Source of the DNA: Bacteroidaceae bacterium
GTDB lineage: Bacteria; Bacteroidota; Bacteroidia; Bacteroidales; Bacteroidaceae
Direction of reading: 5' to 3'
Assembly (NCBI GenBank): GCA_017451695.1
Contig: JAFTNW010000023.1
Coordinates: 1-64,000, forward strand
DNA: 64,000 nucleotides
Made by a program: the position numbers and the translations under genes. The notes beneath the pieces were generated by a model. That model was not told the DNA's origin and made no database searches. It saw nothing but the letters and a program-made list of their open reading frames with translations. Of this stretch, positions 18,453-26,019 are shown in pieces; the stretch's first letter is position 1, and the number at the start of each line of letters is the position of its first letter.

Positions 18453-19100
18453 TCAAGAATTTATTTCGGCACCTTCGGTGTATTCTTTTACTATAGACTC
18501 TTTTTTGATTTTCTCCCAATCGATTTTTACCTGTCCGTATCCGCGTGAGCCGCTACCGCCAAGATAGTCGTCTTGCAGCAAATCAATTGCCTTGTCGAGT
18601 GTCTTTTTCAATGCTTCTTCGTTGTCGCTGTCGAATATGTTAAGCACCATGTTGAGCGAAAATTTCGCACCGGCTGGCACACGCTCAAATGTGCGCGGGT
18701 TGGCTTTTGATGTTATGCGGTCAATGGTAACCTCGGTCTTGCTCTCGGTGTATAGCATATCGGTATTTCTGAACTCCTTTTCCATGCCTTGGATATTGAG
18801 TTCGCTGTCGCGTACAATTAACCTTGATGGGTGCGATTCTTTATCGGCAGCCGACATACCAAACAGATTGTTTGCCTCTTTGTCATTGCCCACCTTGGCA
18901 CAACCGTTCACAATCTCCACCAATGCTCTCATTTTGCCTTTGAGCGAGCTGCCGGGGATATATGGCAGGCTGTTCAAAGGGTTGCGTATTACAAAGTTAT
19001 CGGGGCCGCCAATGCTCATCAACGTGTTAGAACCACCAATGTGAAGGCCTGTTACCAATGTTATTTCTCCTGTATAAAATATTTTTTTTATGAGTTTCAT
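18453..19100 (-). CDS. csm3: Type III-A Csm complex backbone RNase Csm3
   Basis: A 215-residue RAMP protein that forms the helical backbone and cuts bound target RNA at 6-base intervals. The GLHIGGSNTLMSIGGPDN stretch aligns with the catalytic loop of known Csm3 proteins, and Asp34 occupies the place of the essential Asp. It continues with the family motif LPYIPGSSLKGKMRALVE. The C-terminal GGSGSRGYGQVKI is the second glycine-rich loop. The active site looks intact, so target RNA cleavage should be retained. Confidence 0.92.
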   Translation of the reverse strand: MKLIKKIFYTGEITLVTGLHIGGSNTLMSIGGPDNFVIRNPLNSLPYIPGSSLKGKMRALVEIVNGCAKVGNDKEANNLFGMSAADKESHPSRLIVRDSELNIQGMEKEFRNTDMLYTESKTEVTIDRITSKANPRTFERVPAGAKFSLNMVLNIFDSDNEEALKKTLDKAIDLLQDDYLGGSGSRGYGQVKIDWEKIKKESIVKEYTEGAEINS

Positions 19101-19135
19101 ATACGTATTCGTTTTGTCGGTTAATTAATAGTTTA

Positions 19136-19579
19136 CTATCTCTTTGCATGAACCTTGTGATAGGCAACAATAGCCTCCATAAGATTGCAGAAGTTGTTGT
19201 ATGTTTTGTCATCAGTTACATGTATGGCAGCCTCTTCGAATATCTCCTGAAAATGCGAAAGGCCGGCATGATTTTTCTTGTTGCTCTTGTTGCGTGCAAC
19301 CATATATGCAACTTTGGGCCTTAATAAAAGGAATGCCACGCGCTCGGCCTCGTAGTTCATTTGTATTCTTTTAATCTCGCCATATATGTTACGAATCTGT
19401 GAGGTGGTTACCTCATTGATTCCCATATATTCTGCGGCTTTATTGGCCAAGTCAACTGTTGTTTCATCGGCTTCGCAGGTAATCCAGCTTTTAATGTCGT
19501 AATCTTTTATGTTTGGCTTAACAACGATGTTGTTGTTATTGTGGCCGTTGTTGTATGGCTTTTGATTTTTGTAGTCCAT
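19136..19579 (-). CDS. csm2: Type III-A Csm complex small subunit Csm2
   Basis: A 147-residue helical protein with a flexible, Asn-rich N-terminus (about 25 residues) and the Csm2 core: TSQIRNIYGEIKRIQMNYE, then LLLRPKVAYMVARN, then FCNLMEAIVAYHKVH. Csm2 forms the second, target-facing filament of the complex. It lies 23 bases after cas10 and 35 bases before csm3. Confidence 0.88.
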   Translation of the reverse strand: MDYKNQKPYNNGHNNNNIVVKPNIKDYDIKSWITCEADETTVDLANKAAEYMGINEVTTSQIRNIYGEIKRIQMNYEAERVAFLLLRPKVAYMVARNKSNKKNHAGLSHFQEIFEEAAIHVTDDKTYNNFCNLMEAIVAYHKVHAKR

Positions 19580-19602
19580 AATTTATAGGTTTAGCTTGTT
19601 AA

Positions 19603-21915
19603 TTATTCTTTGTTTGTTCTGTATTCAAGTTCGGCCCAGCGCGCTGCCAATGCCCATAGCTCAAGCGCATGATAGTCTGTTTCTATGGGTTTGTTGTTGA
19701 GCGTGGTGCAGGTAGCGGAGCAAATCTCCTTCTTGCAATTTTCGAGCAGAGAATTGGCGTTGCCATCGCAGCCGCTCTTATCGGTGTTATCCTTCTTGCG
19801 CTTTATCATGCGCTGAATATCGTAGCTTGCCAGCCAATAGGTTTTAACATTCCCTATTTTGTGATTCTTTATATCGGCGTTGGCATGGTGCATGAGCAAC
19901 TTACCGATAAAAGCCTTGGGCAACCCTTTTTGGGCGTTTTTCTCATTCTCTTGCACCATTTTACACAATGTCTCTTTGAGAATTTTCACCACAGGATACT
20001 CTGTTTCCCAATTAAGTGGCGTGCCCATGAACGATATAGCATCCTTGGGTCTGCTTTTGCATATATGTTCTTTGGCATTGGACTCCTCCTGTGCACTCTC
20101 CTCGGCAGCAACCATAATAGGGAATTTAGGCTCCACTATGGCCACGCCACCCGATAGAGAGAACTTCTCGTTCATGCATGTGTATTCCTTGAATTTTTTG
20201 CGTATCTCCTGTGCAAGTTCTATTGTCTTGTCCCAACGGCCCACAATGAAAAGGTCGTCGCCACCGCTGTATATTATTTGAGTATTGTTCTTGTATTTAT
20301 CGCAATCCCAAATGGTGTTAAGATAACCCGAGAAGAAGTAATCGAACGAACGGCTGAGCGTTGCATAGCGTGCAAGCGAAGCTCGCTTCTCTGGAATTTC
20401 GGATTGAAAAATTGTACCCAGGTTATCCACGTCCATACGCAACACGCCCATGCGTGCAAGGTCGCCTGTGCAAGCACACATCTGCTCATAGGTCTTTGCA
20501 GGGGTGCCACTGCAATCGTTGCCGCCATAAAACTCAAGTGCACAAATATTTTTGCAGTCAAGGCCGGTCATTTTGCAAGAACCTCTCTCTCCGTTGAGTG
20601 TAACGATGGTTGCACCCGCGCCCATGGAGTGCAGTTGCATGGTTATATCATCGGGTGTATTGCTGTTTTTTATAAAATAATAATGAACGCCCAGATTCAA
20701 TGGCTCCAAGTGCAGAATCTCCTTTGTGTCGGAGCCTTGCAATGGTGCATCTGTTACAATAAATCGGTTGGCATATCGCAGAAACTCGCCCAACTTTATT
20801 TGATGCTTGGTGGTACTCCTTACAACAAACTTTTCTTGGTCGTCGTTATACAACTCGGCAGTTTCTTGCGGCATGAATACCTCACCTGTAATAGCATCGC
20901 GGCCATACTCTGCACTCTTGGTGGTGCCAAAGAATGTGGCGTAATTCTGCTTAATCATCGATGAGTATCGGCAACTCTTTTTCTTATCTCGTTTAAGAAA
21001 CAGCCTTTTCCATGCATCGGGCAGATTATCCTCGGCACTGCTGTTCATGAGGGTGTTGGCAGTCATCTCCACATAATCTATTGCCACATAGAGCGATGTA
21101 CCAAACTCGTTGAACACAGCTTCTTCGACCTGTGCCCTTGCAACCTCTATGGCAGTGCGCAACTGCGCAGTGTCGGGTGCAAGGATATAGAAACAGCCGC
21201 CCGAGTTATAAATGATATTCGCGGTATAAAGCCCAAGTTCCCGCAGCATATAGCGCACGATGCTATCCGATGTAAGGCGCAAATAAAAGGAGCGCCCTTT
21301 AAGGTTCTTTGCAGCCTTCTCCGAGACAATGTCGTAGATATACTGCTGGATACCGCTAAAATCGGCACCAAGAAGCAGAAACTTTTCGCCACACCCCTGT
21401 TTGTTGCACTCGTGGAGCGACACGGCAATGGCGGCAACAGAGCGCACATAGTCGTAGAGCGACACATCCTCAAGCCCACACACACCGGCGGGAATATGCG
21501 ATGCATACTTGTGCAGCAATTGCATAAACGTCTCGGCAAATGCACGCGGTTGCATGTTGCGGAGCAGATTTATGCTCTCCTGTAACTTTTTCAACAATGT
21601 TGTGTGATTACACTTTTCGCTCGAATTCGCATGGGCAAAATAAGTGTCGTTCAGCACAAGTTCCTGCGAAGCATATACATAGTTGCTTTTGCAACCACCC
21701 ATAGCGGTGAAGATGGGCAACAATGGAGTGGTGGAGCGAGCCTCCATCACCGTGCAGTTCGCAGTACCCGCCGCAATAGACTGTGCCCGCGCAATGAGCT
21801 CAGAGCACAACTCGCTGTTTGGCGGTTGAGCGTGAGCAGCCACATCCTTAAATTCCGGCCAAAGCTTTGCCACCGTCTGCACAATGGCCGCTTGGTACAA
21901 TAAATCTTTTTCCAT
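19603..21915 (-). CDS. cas10: Cas10/Csm1 with intact GGDD cyclase, no HD motif seen
   Basis: The 770-residue large subunit of the type III-A complex. The first palm domain follows the ADFSGIQQYIYDIVSEKAAK motif near residue 180. The second palm carries IIYSGGDDLFIVG with GGDD at residues 551-554, the cyclase active site that makes cyclic oligoadenylates when target RNA is bound. The N-terminal region, where Cas10 proteins normally carry an HD nuclease (HDIGK-type motif), reads YQAAIVQTVAKLWPEF and shows no His-Asp pair, so the single-strand DNase activity is probably absent. It is the first gene of the reverse operon; its start lies about 75 bases from the CRISPR array, on the opposite strand. 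Confidence 0.93.
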   Translation of the reverse strand: MEKDLLYQAAIVQTVAKLWPEFKDVAAHAQPPNSELCSELIARAQSIAAGTANCTVMEARSTTPLLPIFTAMGGCKSNYVYASQELVLNDTYFAHANSSEKCNHTTLLKKLQESINLLRNMQPRAFAETFMQLLHKYASHIPAGVCGLEDVSLYDYVRSVAAIAVSLHECNKQGCGEKFLLLGADFSGIQQYIYDIVSEKAAKNLKGRSFYLRLTSDSIVRYMLRELGLYTANIIYNSGGCFYILAPDTAQLRTAIEVARAQVEEAVFNEFGTSLYVAIDYVEMTANTLMNSSAEDNLPDAWKRLFLKRDKKKSCRYSSMIKQNYATFFGTTKSAEYGRDAITGEVFMPQETAELYNDDQEKFVVRSTTKHQIKLGEFLRYANRFIVTDAPLQGSDTKEILHLEPLNLGVHYYFIKNSNTPDDITMQLHSMGAGATIVTLNGERGSCKMTGLDCKNICALEFYGGNDCSGTPAKTYEQMCACTGDLARMGVLRMDVDNLGTIFQSEIPEKRASLARYATLSRSFDYFFSGYLNTIWDCDKYKNNTQIIYSGGDDLFIVGRWDKTIELAQEIRKKFKEYTCMNEKFSLSGGVAIVEPKFPIMVAAEESAQEESNAKEHICKSRPKDAISFMGTPLNWETEYPVVKILKETLCKMVQENEKNAQKGLPKAFIGKLLMHHANADIKNHKIGNVKTYWLASYDIQRMIKRKKDNTDKSGCDGNANSLLENCKKEICSATCTTLNNKPIETDYHALELWALAARWAELEYRTNKE

Positions 21916-22031
21916 TTGTTTATATATTTTACATAAATTTTTATTCTACTAAATATCATTCATACAATTTGTTACATTACTGCATAATCCCCAATCCTTA
22001 TTGTTTTGATACATCCTTATTATTTTGGAAT

Positions 22032-22102
22032 AGCGCAGCTATCGACGAGCTTTTAGCAAAAGGTCGCGCGTAGCGCGGGTTGCGAAGAAAAAGCGAGTCA
22101 AT
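22032..22102. mobile_element. Hairpin element 1 inside a CRISPR repeat (71 bp)
   Basis: Inserted between GGAAT and ATGATACA. Outer stem GAC-GA-GCTTTT (22044-22054) pairs with AAAAGC-GA-GTC (22089-22099), with a tandem GA/GA step inside. An inner GCAA/TTGC pair and a CGCGC/GCGCG tip follow. AAT is present on both sides, as a 3-base target duplication would leave. It is followed directly by a truncated repeat. Confidence 0.8.
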
Positions 22103-22392
22103 ATGATACATCCTTGTTATTCTGGAATAAGATACAAGACATGGGGTACAATAATGGAAAAAACTTATGGGTGTTAATCCTTATTATTTTGGAATAAGAT
22201 ACAAGAAATAATCAAAAATAAATTAAAATGAAAGTGGTGTTAATCCTTATTATTTTGGAATGAGATACAAGCGCAGTTCAATGAGTGGCTATCCACAAAT
22301 AGGTGTTAATCCTTATTATTTTGGAATATGATACAAGAGCCATGGGTGCGAAGAAAATCGTTATGGGGATTTAATCCTTATTATTTTGGAAT

Positions 22393-22481
22393 AGCGCAGC
22401 TATCGACGAGCTTTTAGCAAATAATCGCTCGCAGTGCAGCATAGTTGCACAGCGCGGGTTGCGAATAAAAAGCGAGTCAAT
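22393..22481. mobile_element. Hairpin element 2 inside a CRISPR repeat (89 bp)
   Basis: Same site and same ends as element 1, but the tip is replaced by a longer hairpin with GTGCA/TGCAC around a GCATAGT loop and a CGCT/AGCG base. A truncated repeat follows with no spacer. Confidence 0.8.
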
Positions 22482-22572
22482 ATGATACTCCTTGTTATTT
22501 TGGAATATGATACAAGGAGATGGGAATATTGTAAAGCTGGAGATTTGGTGTTAATCCTTATTATTTTGGAAT

Positions 22573-22707
22573 AGCGCAGCTATCGACGAGCTTTGTGTAG
22601 CAAAGCGAAGTCAATAGTTTTCTCCTATCGACGAGCTTTTTGCAAATAGTCGCTCGCAGTGCAGCTTAGTTGCACCGAGCGGGATTGCGAATAAAAAGCG
22701 AGTCAAT
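22573..22707. mobile_element. Composite hairpin element 3 inside a CRISPR repeat (135 bp)
   Basis: A miniature copy (GACGAGCTTTG, loop TGTAG, CAAAGCGAAGTC) is followed by a short linker and a second full copy starting TATCGACGAGC. The second copy has a perfect CGCTCG/CGAGCG stem and a GTGCA/TGCAC tip. It lies at the same repeat position and is followed by a truncated repeat. Confidence 0.8.
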
Positions 22708-22931
22708 AAGATACATCCTTATTATTTTGGAATATGATACAAGTAGCATAAGGGTGACCTAGTCGGTTGATTTAGTGTTAATCCTTATTATTTTGGAAGA
22801 TGATACAAGAGCTACAACTAGATAGCTGCTATACAGACTGTTGTTAATCCTTATTATTTTGGAATGAGATACAAGTTTGTAATGTTCGGTACTCTTACCC
22901 TCAGAAGTGTTAATCCTTATTATTTTGGAAT

Positions 22932-23002
22932 AGCGTAGCTATCGACGAGCTTTTAGCAAAAGGTCGCGCACAGCGCGGGTTGCGAATAAAAAGCGAGTCA
23001 AT
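22932..23002. mobile_element. Hairpin element 4 inside a CRISPR repeat (71 bp)
   Basis: Nearly identical to element 1 (AGCGTAGCT in place of AGCGCAGCT; loop bases of the CGCGC/GCGCG tip changed). The normal repeat end ATGATACAAG and a spacer follow directly. Confidence 0.8.
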
Positions 23003-23132
23003 ATGATACAAGTTCTAAAACTAGAAATATCACTTAAGGTTGGGTGTTAATCCTTATTATTTTGGAATATGATACAAGGAAGAAGCGGAGATTTACTTGA
23101 AACACGGGTGTTAATCCTTATTATTTTGGAAT

Positions 23133-23203
23133 AGCGTAGCTATCGACGAGCTTTTAGCAAAAGGTCGCGCGTAGCGCGGGTTGCGAACAAAAAGCGAGTC
23201 AAT
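23133..23203. mobile_element. Hairpin element 5 inside the last CRISPR repeat (71 bp)
   Basis: Nearly identical to elements 1 and 4. The flanking repeat end is GAGATACAAG here, not ATGATACAAG, so the host repeat differs from that of element 4. No spacer follows. Confidence 0.8.
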
Positions 23204-23244
23204 GAGATACAAGGTAATGCGCGTAATTTGTTGTGTGGTAGCCC

Positions 23245-23280
23245 TTTTCGCCTGTTTCTCAAGCGAAAAACAGGCGAAAA
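23245..23280. terminator. Hairpin between CRISPR array and cas6
   Basis: TTTTCGCCTGTTT and AAACAGGCGAAAA pair around a 10-base loop, with A and T runs at the two ends. Placed between the end of the array and the end of the convergent cas6 gene, it can act as a bidirectional terminator. Confidence 0.75.
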
Positions 23281-23411
23281 AGCAACCGTGATATATAATA
23301 TTATCTCATTTTTTTATTTCTATGCAGTTAATGTAACAAAATGTCAAAGAACGAATATGTGTTTATATAATACCTTGCACAAAAGAGCTATGCCCAATGT
23401 GTGCAACGGAT

Positions 23412-24131
23412 TTACTGAATATCGTCGGCCGGGGTAGCGTGTTCGCGGGCAGTATCGGCTGCACATGCAACCACACAGCCAAAACCCACACTCACATGGC
23501 GACCTATGCCCACGTAGTTGGGTATCGATGCGTTGCATGTGAACTCCGCATCGAATGCCATGAGTTTGGTACCCTTGAACTTGTATAGGCTTCCGTTGGT
23601 AAGTTGTGTTATGCAGCACTTGATTTCGCGTTCAACGGTAATGCCCATCCCTTTGAAAAACGAGAGGATGTTTGCTGTGAGTACTCTCTGGAGAAAGGTT
23701 ATCCTCTGTTCATCGGTGGATAATGCGCGGTATCTGTCGTAATTATCCTTGTTCAGCGGCAACCATTTACGCACGGTATATCGATATTCACTCTCCCACA
23801 CCTGCGCGGTGGTCATTCGGGGAATGGCACGTTCAATCTCAAGCGTTACAGGGTGCGAGTCTATGAGTACCTGCATGGTGGGGTGGGAGAGGAACTCGCC
23901 TATCACGTTTACCCCCTCGCCAATGCCAAGAATGGCGGCCTTGCCCTGTATGCGTTTGTATTGAATGAGAGGGTAGGCATAGCGCAGTGTTTCGCCATCG
24001 GCATGGTTGTGAAACAATATGTTGGCATTATACTCCATGGCTTTGAGAACACCGCTGCGCAATGCCGGTGTCTGCTCAAATGTTATGGGATTCTTGAACC
24101 TGACCAAGAATGTTTGTACTCTGTTCTTCAT
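23412..24131 (-). CDS. cas6: CRISPR RNA-processing endoribonuclease Cas6
   Basis: A 239-residue RAMP-type protein. The N-terminus VQTFLVRFKNPITFEQ fits the first ferredoxin-like strand, and the C-terminal glycine-rich loop NYVGIGRHVSVGFG (loop at about residues 208-218) is the Cas6 signature. Cas6 cuts pre-crRNA within the repeat to leave the 8-base 5' handle. It is separated from the csm operon by the array and is transcribed toward the array. About 135 bases in front of its start hold no clear promoter match. The catalytic His, often near the N-terminus, cannot be assigned from this sequence alone. Confidence 0.88.
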   Translation of the reverse strand: MKNRVQTFLVRFKNPITFEQTPALRSGVLKAMEYNANILFHNHADGETLRYAYPLIQYKRIQGKAAILGIGEGVNVIGEFLSHPTMQVLIDSHPVTLEIERAIPRMTTAQVWESEYRYTVRKWLPLNKDNYDRYRALSTDEQRITFLQRVLTANILSFFKGMGITVEREIKCCITQLTNGSLYKFKGTKLMAFDAEFTCNASIPNYVGIGRHVSVGFGCVVACAADTAREHATPADDIQ

Positions 24132-24254
24132 AGTATGGTGCTTTGTGGGGTGCTGCCACCTACCTGTTGCCGACTATAATCTATGTTTATTCCGGCGCGG
24201 GTGGACTACCTGTTTAACGTCTGCTCGATATAAACTAGTTCAAATTGCAAACCT

Positions 24255-24334
24255 GTCGTTTCGATGGAGCGTAGCAACGAAAAATCTCAAAAACATTGCA
24301 AAAAACGAGATCTCTCACATACGTTAGCGATGAC
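24255..24334. repeat. Palindromic intergenic repeat, copy A
   Basis: Left half GTCGTTTCGATGGAGCGTAG and right half CTCTCACATACG...GATGAC are imperfect inverted partners around AAATCTC and GAGATC. Related halves occur at 32144-32171 and 45337-45406. This is the kind of REP-like stem-loop scattered between Bacteroidales genes. Confidence 0.55.
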
Positions 24335-24500
24335 AAACACTATGCAAACACGCCAATTTATAGCGAAAATCTTATATCAAACTCACATTATTTAAGTAAC
24401 ACACAAATTTAAGTAAAAATTATCTTTAACAAAAAGATTCTTATAATTTATAATGTATATTACGATGTTTTTTGCTTGTCGGTTGCATGCGATACAAAAA

Positions 24501-24543
24501 CAGAGTGTCGGCTATCTGCGTGCTTGCAGTAACCGGCACTCTG
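24501..24543 (-). terminator. Terminator of the 38-residue ORF
   Basis: Read on the reverse strand, an 11-base stem (CAGAGTGCCGG with its partner, one G-U pair) with an inner CTGC/GCAG pair is followed by TTTTTG. It lies 24 bases after the ORF stop. Confidence 0.8.
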
Positions 24544-24567
24544 CCGATAGGGGATTGGACAGGGGAA

Positions 24568-24684
24568 TTATCTTTTTCCAAGAACCACGGCAAGTATCGC
24601 ACCGCCGGCGGCTATTAGAACTTCACCCAAAATTGTCCAACGTTCTCTCTCTGTCATTTTTGTAGTTGTTTCTGTCATAGTCAT
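24568..24684 (-). CDS. 38-residue single-pass membrane peptide
   Basis: Reading frame MTMTETTTKMTERERWTILG, then a hydrophobic helix (EVLIAAGGAILAVVL) and GKR stop. It is framed by a canonical promoter (24727-24757) and a strong terminator (24501-24543), so it has its own transcription unit of about 220 bases, good evidence that it is a real gene. A start at the second Met (24678) or at Met10 (24657) is also possible. It sits between cas6 and the WYL regulator. Bacteroidales encode other short one-helix peptides; I cannot assign this one to a named family. Confidence 0.65.
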   Translation of the reverse strand: MTMTETTTKMTERERWTILGEVLIAAGGAILAVVLGKR

Positions 24685-24726
24685 AAATTTTTAGTTGGTT
24701 AGTAAATGTTTCGTTCTTTTTCGCTG

Positions 24727-24757
24727 CAAAGTTAAAGCTCTTTTTGTTGAGTGGCAA
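24727..24757 (-). promoter_or_regulatory. Bacteroidetes promoter for the 38-residue ORF
   Basis: Reverse strand: TTG, 20 bases, TAACTTTG. This matches the TTG/TAnnTTTG consensus and lies about 43 bases before the start codon. Confidence 0.75.
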
Positions 24758-24839
24758 GCAAAAGAATGTCTCTATAGGCACCACGGAAAAAAGGTGCTTA
24801 TCTTTTCTATTGCAGCCTCGATTGCGTTGGATAAAGATG

Positions 24840-25949
24840 TTATTTATAGTGTTGCAACACAGCCTCGGCCTCTTCCTTTATCTTGTTGCGCAGGCTTGCA
24901 GGGGCTATTACCTCCAAATTCCTTCCATAGGTGAGGATTCTGCCTTGCAGTTCCCTGTTGGGTTTCAGACGCAGGGTTATTTCGCCGTAGCTGCCATCGG
25001 TGTAATTGTCGAAAGGCTTGCTTTCGTGCTGAGTCTTGTGCAATGGCTTTGTGAGTATGAGTCCATGCATATACCTGCTTTTTGTGCGTATGACAATGGT
25101 TTCAATTCTTTCGCCCGCCTCGTGTGTTACTCCCACGATATTTGCAAAATACTCTTTGTAAAAACTCTCGGCAGGGGTCATGTACTCCGTCTCTCGGACT
25201 ATTGCAAGCTCACTCGCAATGCGATCTATGGCCACGTTGAAGGCTTCGTAGGGCGGGCGGTCGGCCTTCCCAAAAACAAACCATCGGCCATTATACTCCT
25301 TAATGAATTGTGGATGAAACAGCAGCTCGTATGGCTGTTCGGTAAAGGGGTGGTAGGTAAAACGCAGTACCTTTTTCTCTATCACTGCTTCATATAGCTG
25401 TGGCAACAGGTGTATGTTGGTGAGCGTTATCTCGTTTTCGGAACGTATATAGGTGGGGGTCTGCATCTTATAGTTTACATCTAACAGCACCTGGGTGTTC
25501 TCAAAAAATGATGCAAGCCAATTTGCGGGGAAAAAACCGGCCGATGCTTTTAAGAAACTGACATAATCGGATATCGATTTTTGTACCGACGCGTTGAGTT
25601 CCTTGTGCAAAGGGTTCTCCTCATTGCCTGTGTATGTATAAGTTTTCCCCTTTCTTCCCTTCTCGCTTATGCAACCCGGCTGTACTCTGTTTAGCAGATT
25701 GATGAGCTGCTCAAAGGCCTTTTTTACCTCTTTGTATTCGGTGGTGGAGGAGAGGGTGCGTTGCTTAAAGTCGGCGGTAAAATAGTTCTTTGATTCGCCG
25801 TTGCCACCCTCTCGTTCTTTCTCAAATTCCTCTTCGAGCAGGGCCAGCACCTTGCTATAGGTAACCTCCTTTCGTTTCATAAGCTCGCGATAGATTACTC
25901 TCACTGCTCGCGGCTTAATGCCATTTCCAAGAAATATACTTTTTGACAT
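24840..25949 (-). CDS. WYL-domain transcriptional regulator
   Basis: About 369 residues from the ATG at 25949. The frame extends to 26006, but that upstream ATG overlaps the promoter at 25977-26007, so the inner start is right. The N-terminal third is a winged-helix-like region (AVRVIYRELMKRKEVTYSKV). A WYL domain follows at about residues 190-290 (VIEKKVLRFTYHPFT; YNGRWFVFGKADRP, where WFVFG stands for WYL), and a WCX-type C-terminal domain ends the protein. WYL regulators often bind nucleotides or nucleic acid and frequently accompany defence genes. Its neighbourhood suggests control of cas6 or the csm operon, which is inference. Confidence 0.85.
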   Translation of the reverse strand: MSKSIFLGNGIKPRAVRVIYRELMKRKEVTYSKVLALLEEEFEKEREGGNGESKNYFTADFKQRTLSSTTEYKEVKKAFEQLINLLNRVQPGCISEKGRKGKTYTYTGNEENPLHKELNASVQKSISDYVSFLKASAGFFPANWLASFFENTQVLLDVNYKMQTPTYIRSENEITLTNIHLLPQLYEAVIEKKVLRFTYHPFTEQPYELLFHPQFIKEYNGRWFVFGKADRPPYEAFNVAIDRIASELAIVRETEYMTPAESFYKEYFANIVGVTHEAGERIETIVIRTKSRYMHGLILTKPLHKTQHESKPFDNYTDGSYGEITLRLKPNRELQGRILTYGRNLEVIAPASLRNKIKEEAEAVLQHYK

Positions 25950-25976
25950 GTCTTTTTGTGTGCTTAAAGTGATATG

Positions 25977-26007
25977 TAAAAGTAATCTCTTTTTTTGTTG
26001 AAACAAA
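25977..26007 (-). promoter_or_regulatory. Promoter of the WYL regulator
   Basis: Reverse strand: TTTTG, 19 bases, TACTTTTA, one base off the TAnnTTTG consensus. It decides the start of the WYL gene at 25949. Confidence 0.7.
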
Positions 26008-26019
26008 ATGTTATTTGAA

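Larger units (their letters stand above)
21992..23213 (+). CRISPR. Type III-A CRISPR array with element-interrupted repeats
   Basis: The 35-base repeat begins GTGTTAATCCTTATTATTTT, continues GGAATNN (NN is AT, AA or GA) and ends GATACAAG. Six repeats are uninterrupted (22171, 22237, 22303, 22775, 22841, 23044; the 22775 copy reads GGAAGAT). Five are interrupted by hairpin elements at the same point (starting about 22014, 22368, 22548, 22907, 23108). Three 28-base truncated repeats that lack GTGTTAA follow the first three elements (22111-22138, 22489-22516, 22716-22743). A decayed copy is at 21992-22013. Ten spacers of 29-32 bases lie between them and look unrelated. Orientation is set to plus because GATACAAG resembles a type III 8-base 5' handle and a terminator-like hairpin lies just beyond the right end; this remains an inference. 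Confidence 0.95.

Noticed and set aside
17467..18519. Longer csm4 start at 18519
   Set aside because: It would overlap csm3 by 67 bases and add a basic extension not seen in the family; the ATG at 18450 gives a 2-base gap.
22032..23203. Hairpin elements read as unusually long spacers
   Set aside because: They interrupt the repeats at a fixed internal point, share their ends with each other, and are flanked by the same AAT. Real spacers in this array are 29-32 bases and unrelated.
24840..26006. Longer WYL start at 26006
   Set aside because: This ATG lies inside the promoter, so it cannot be in the mRNA.
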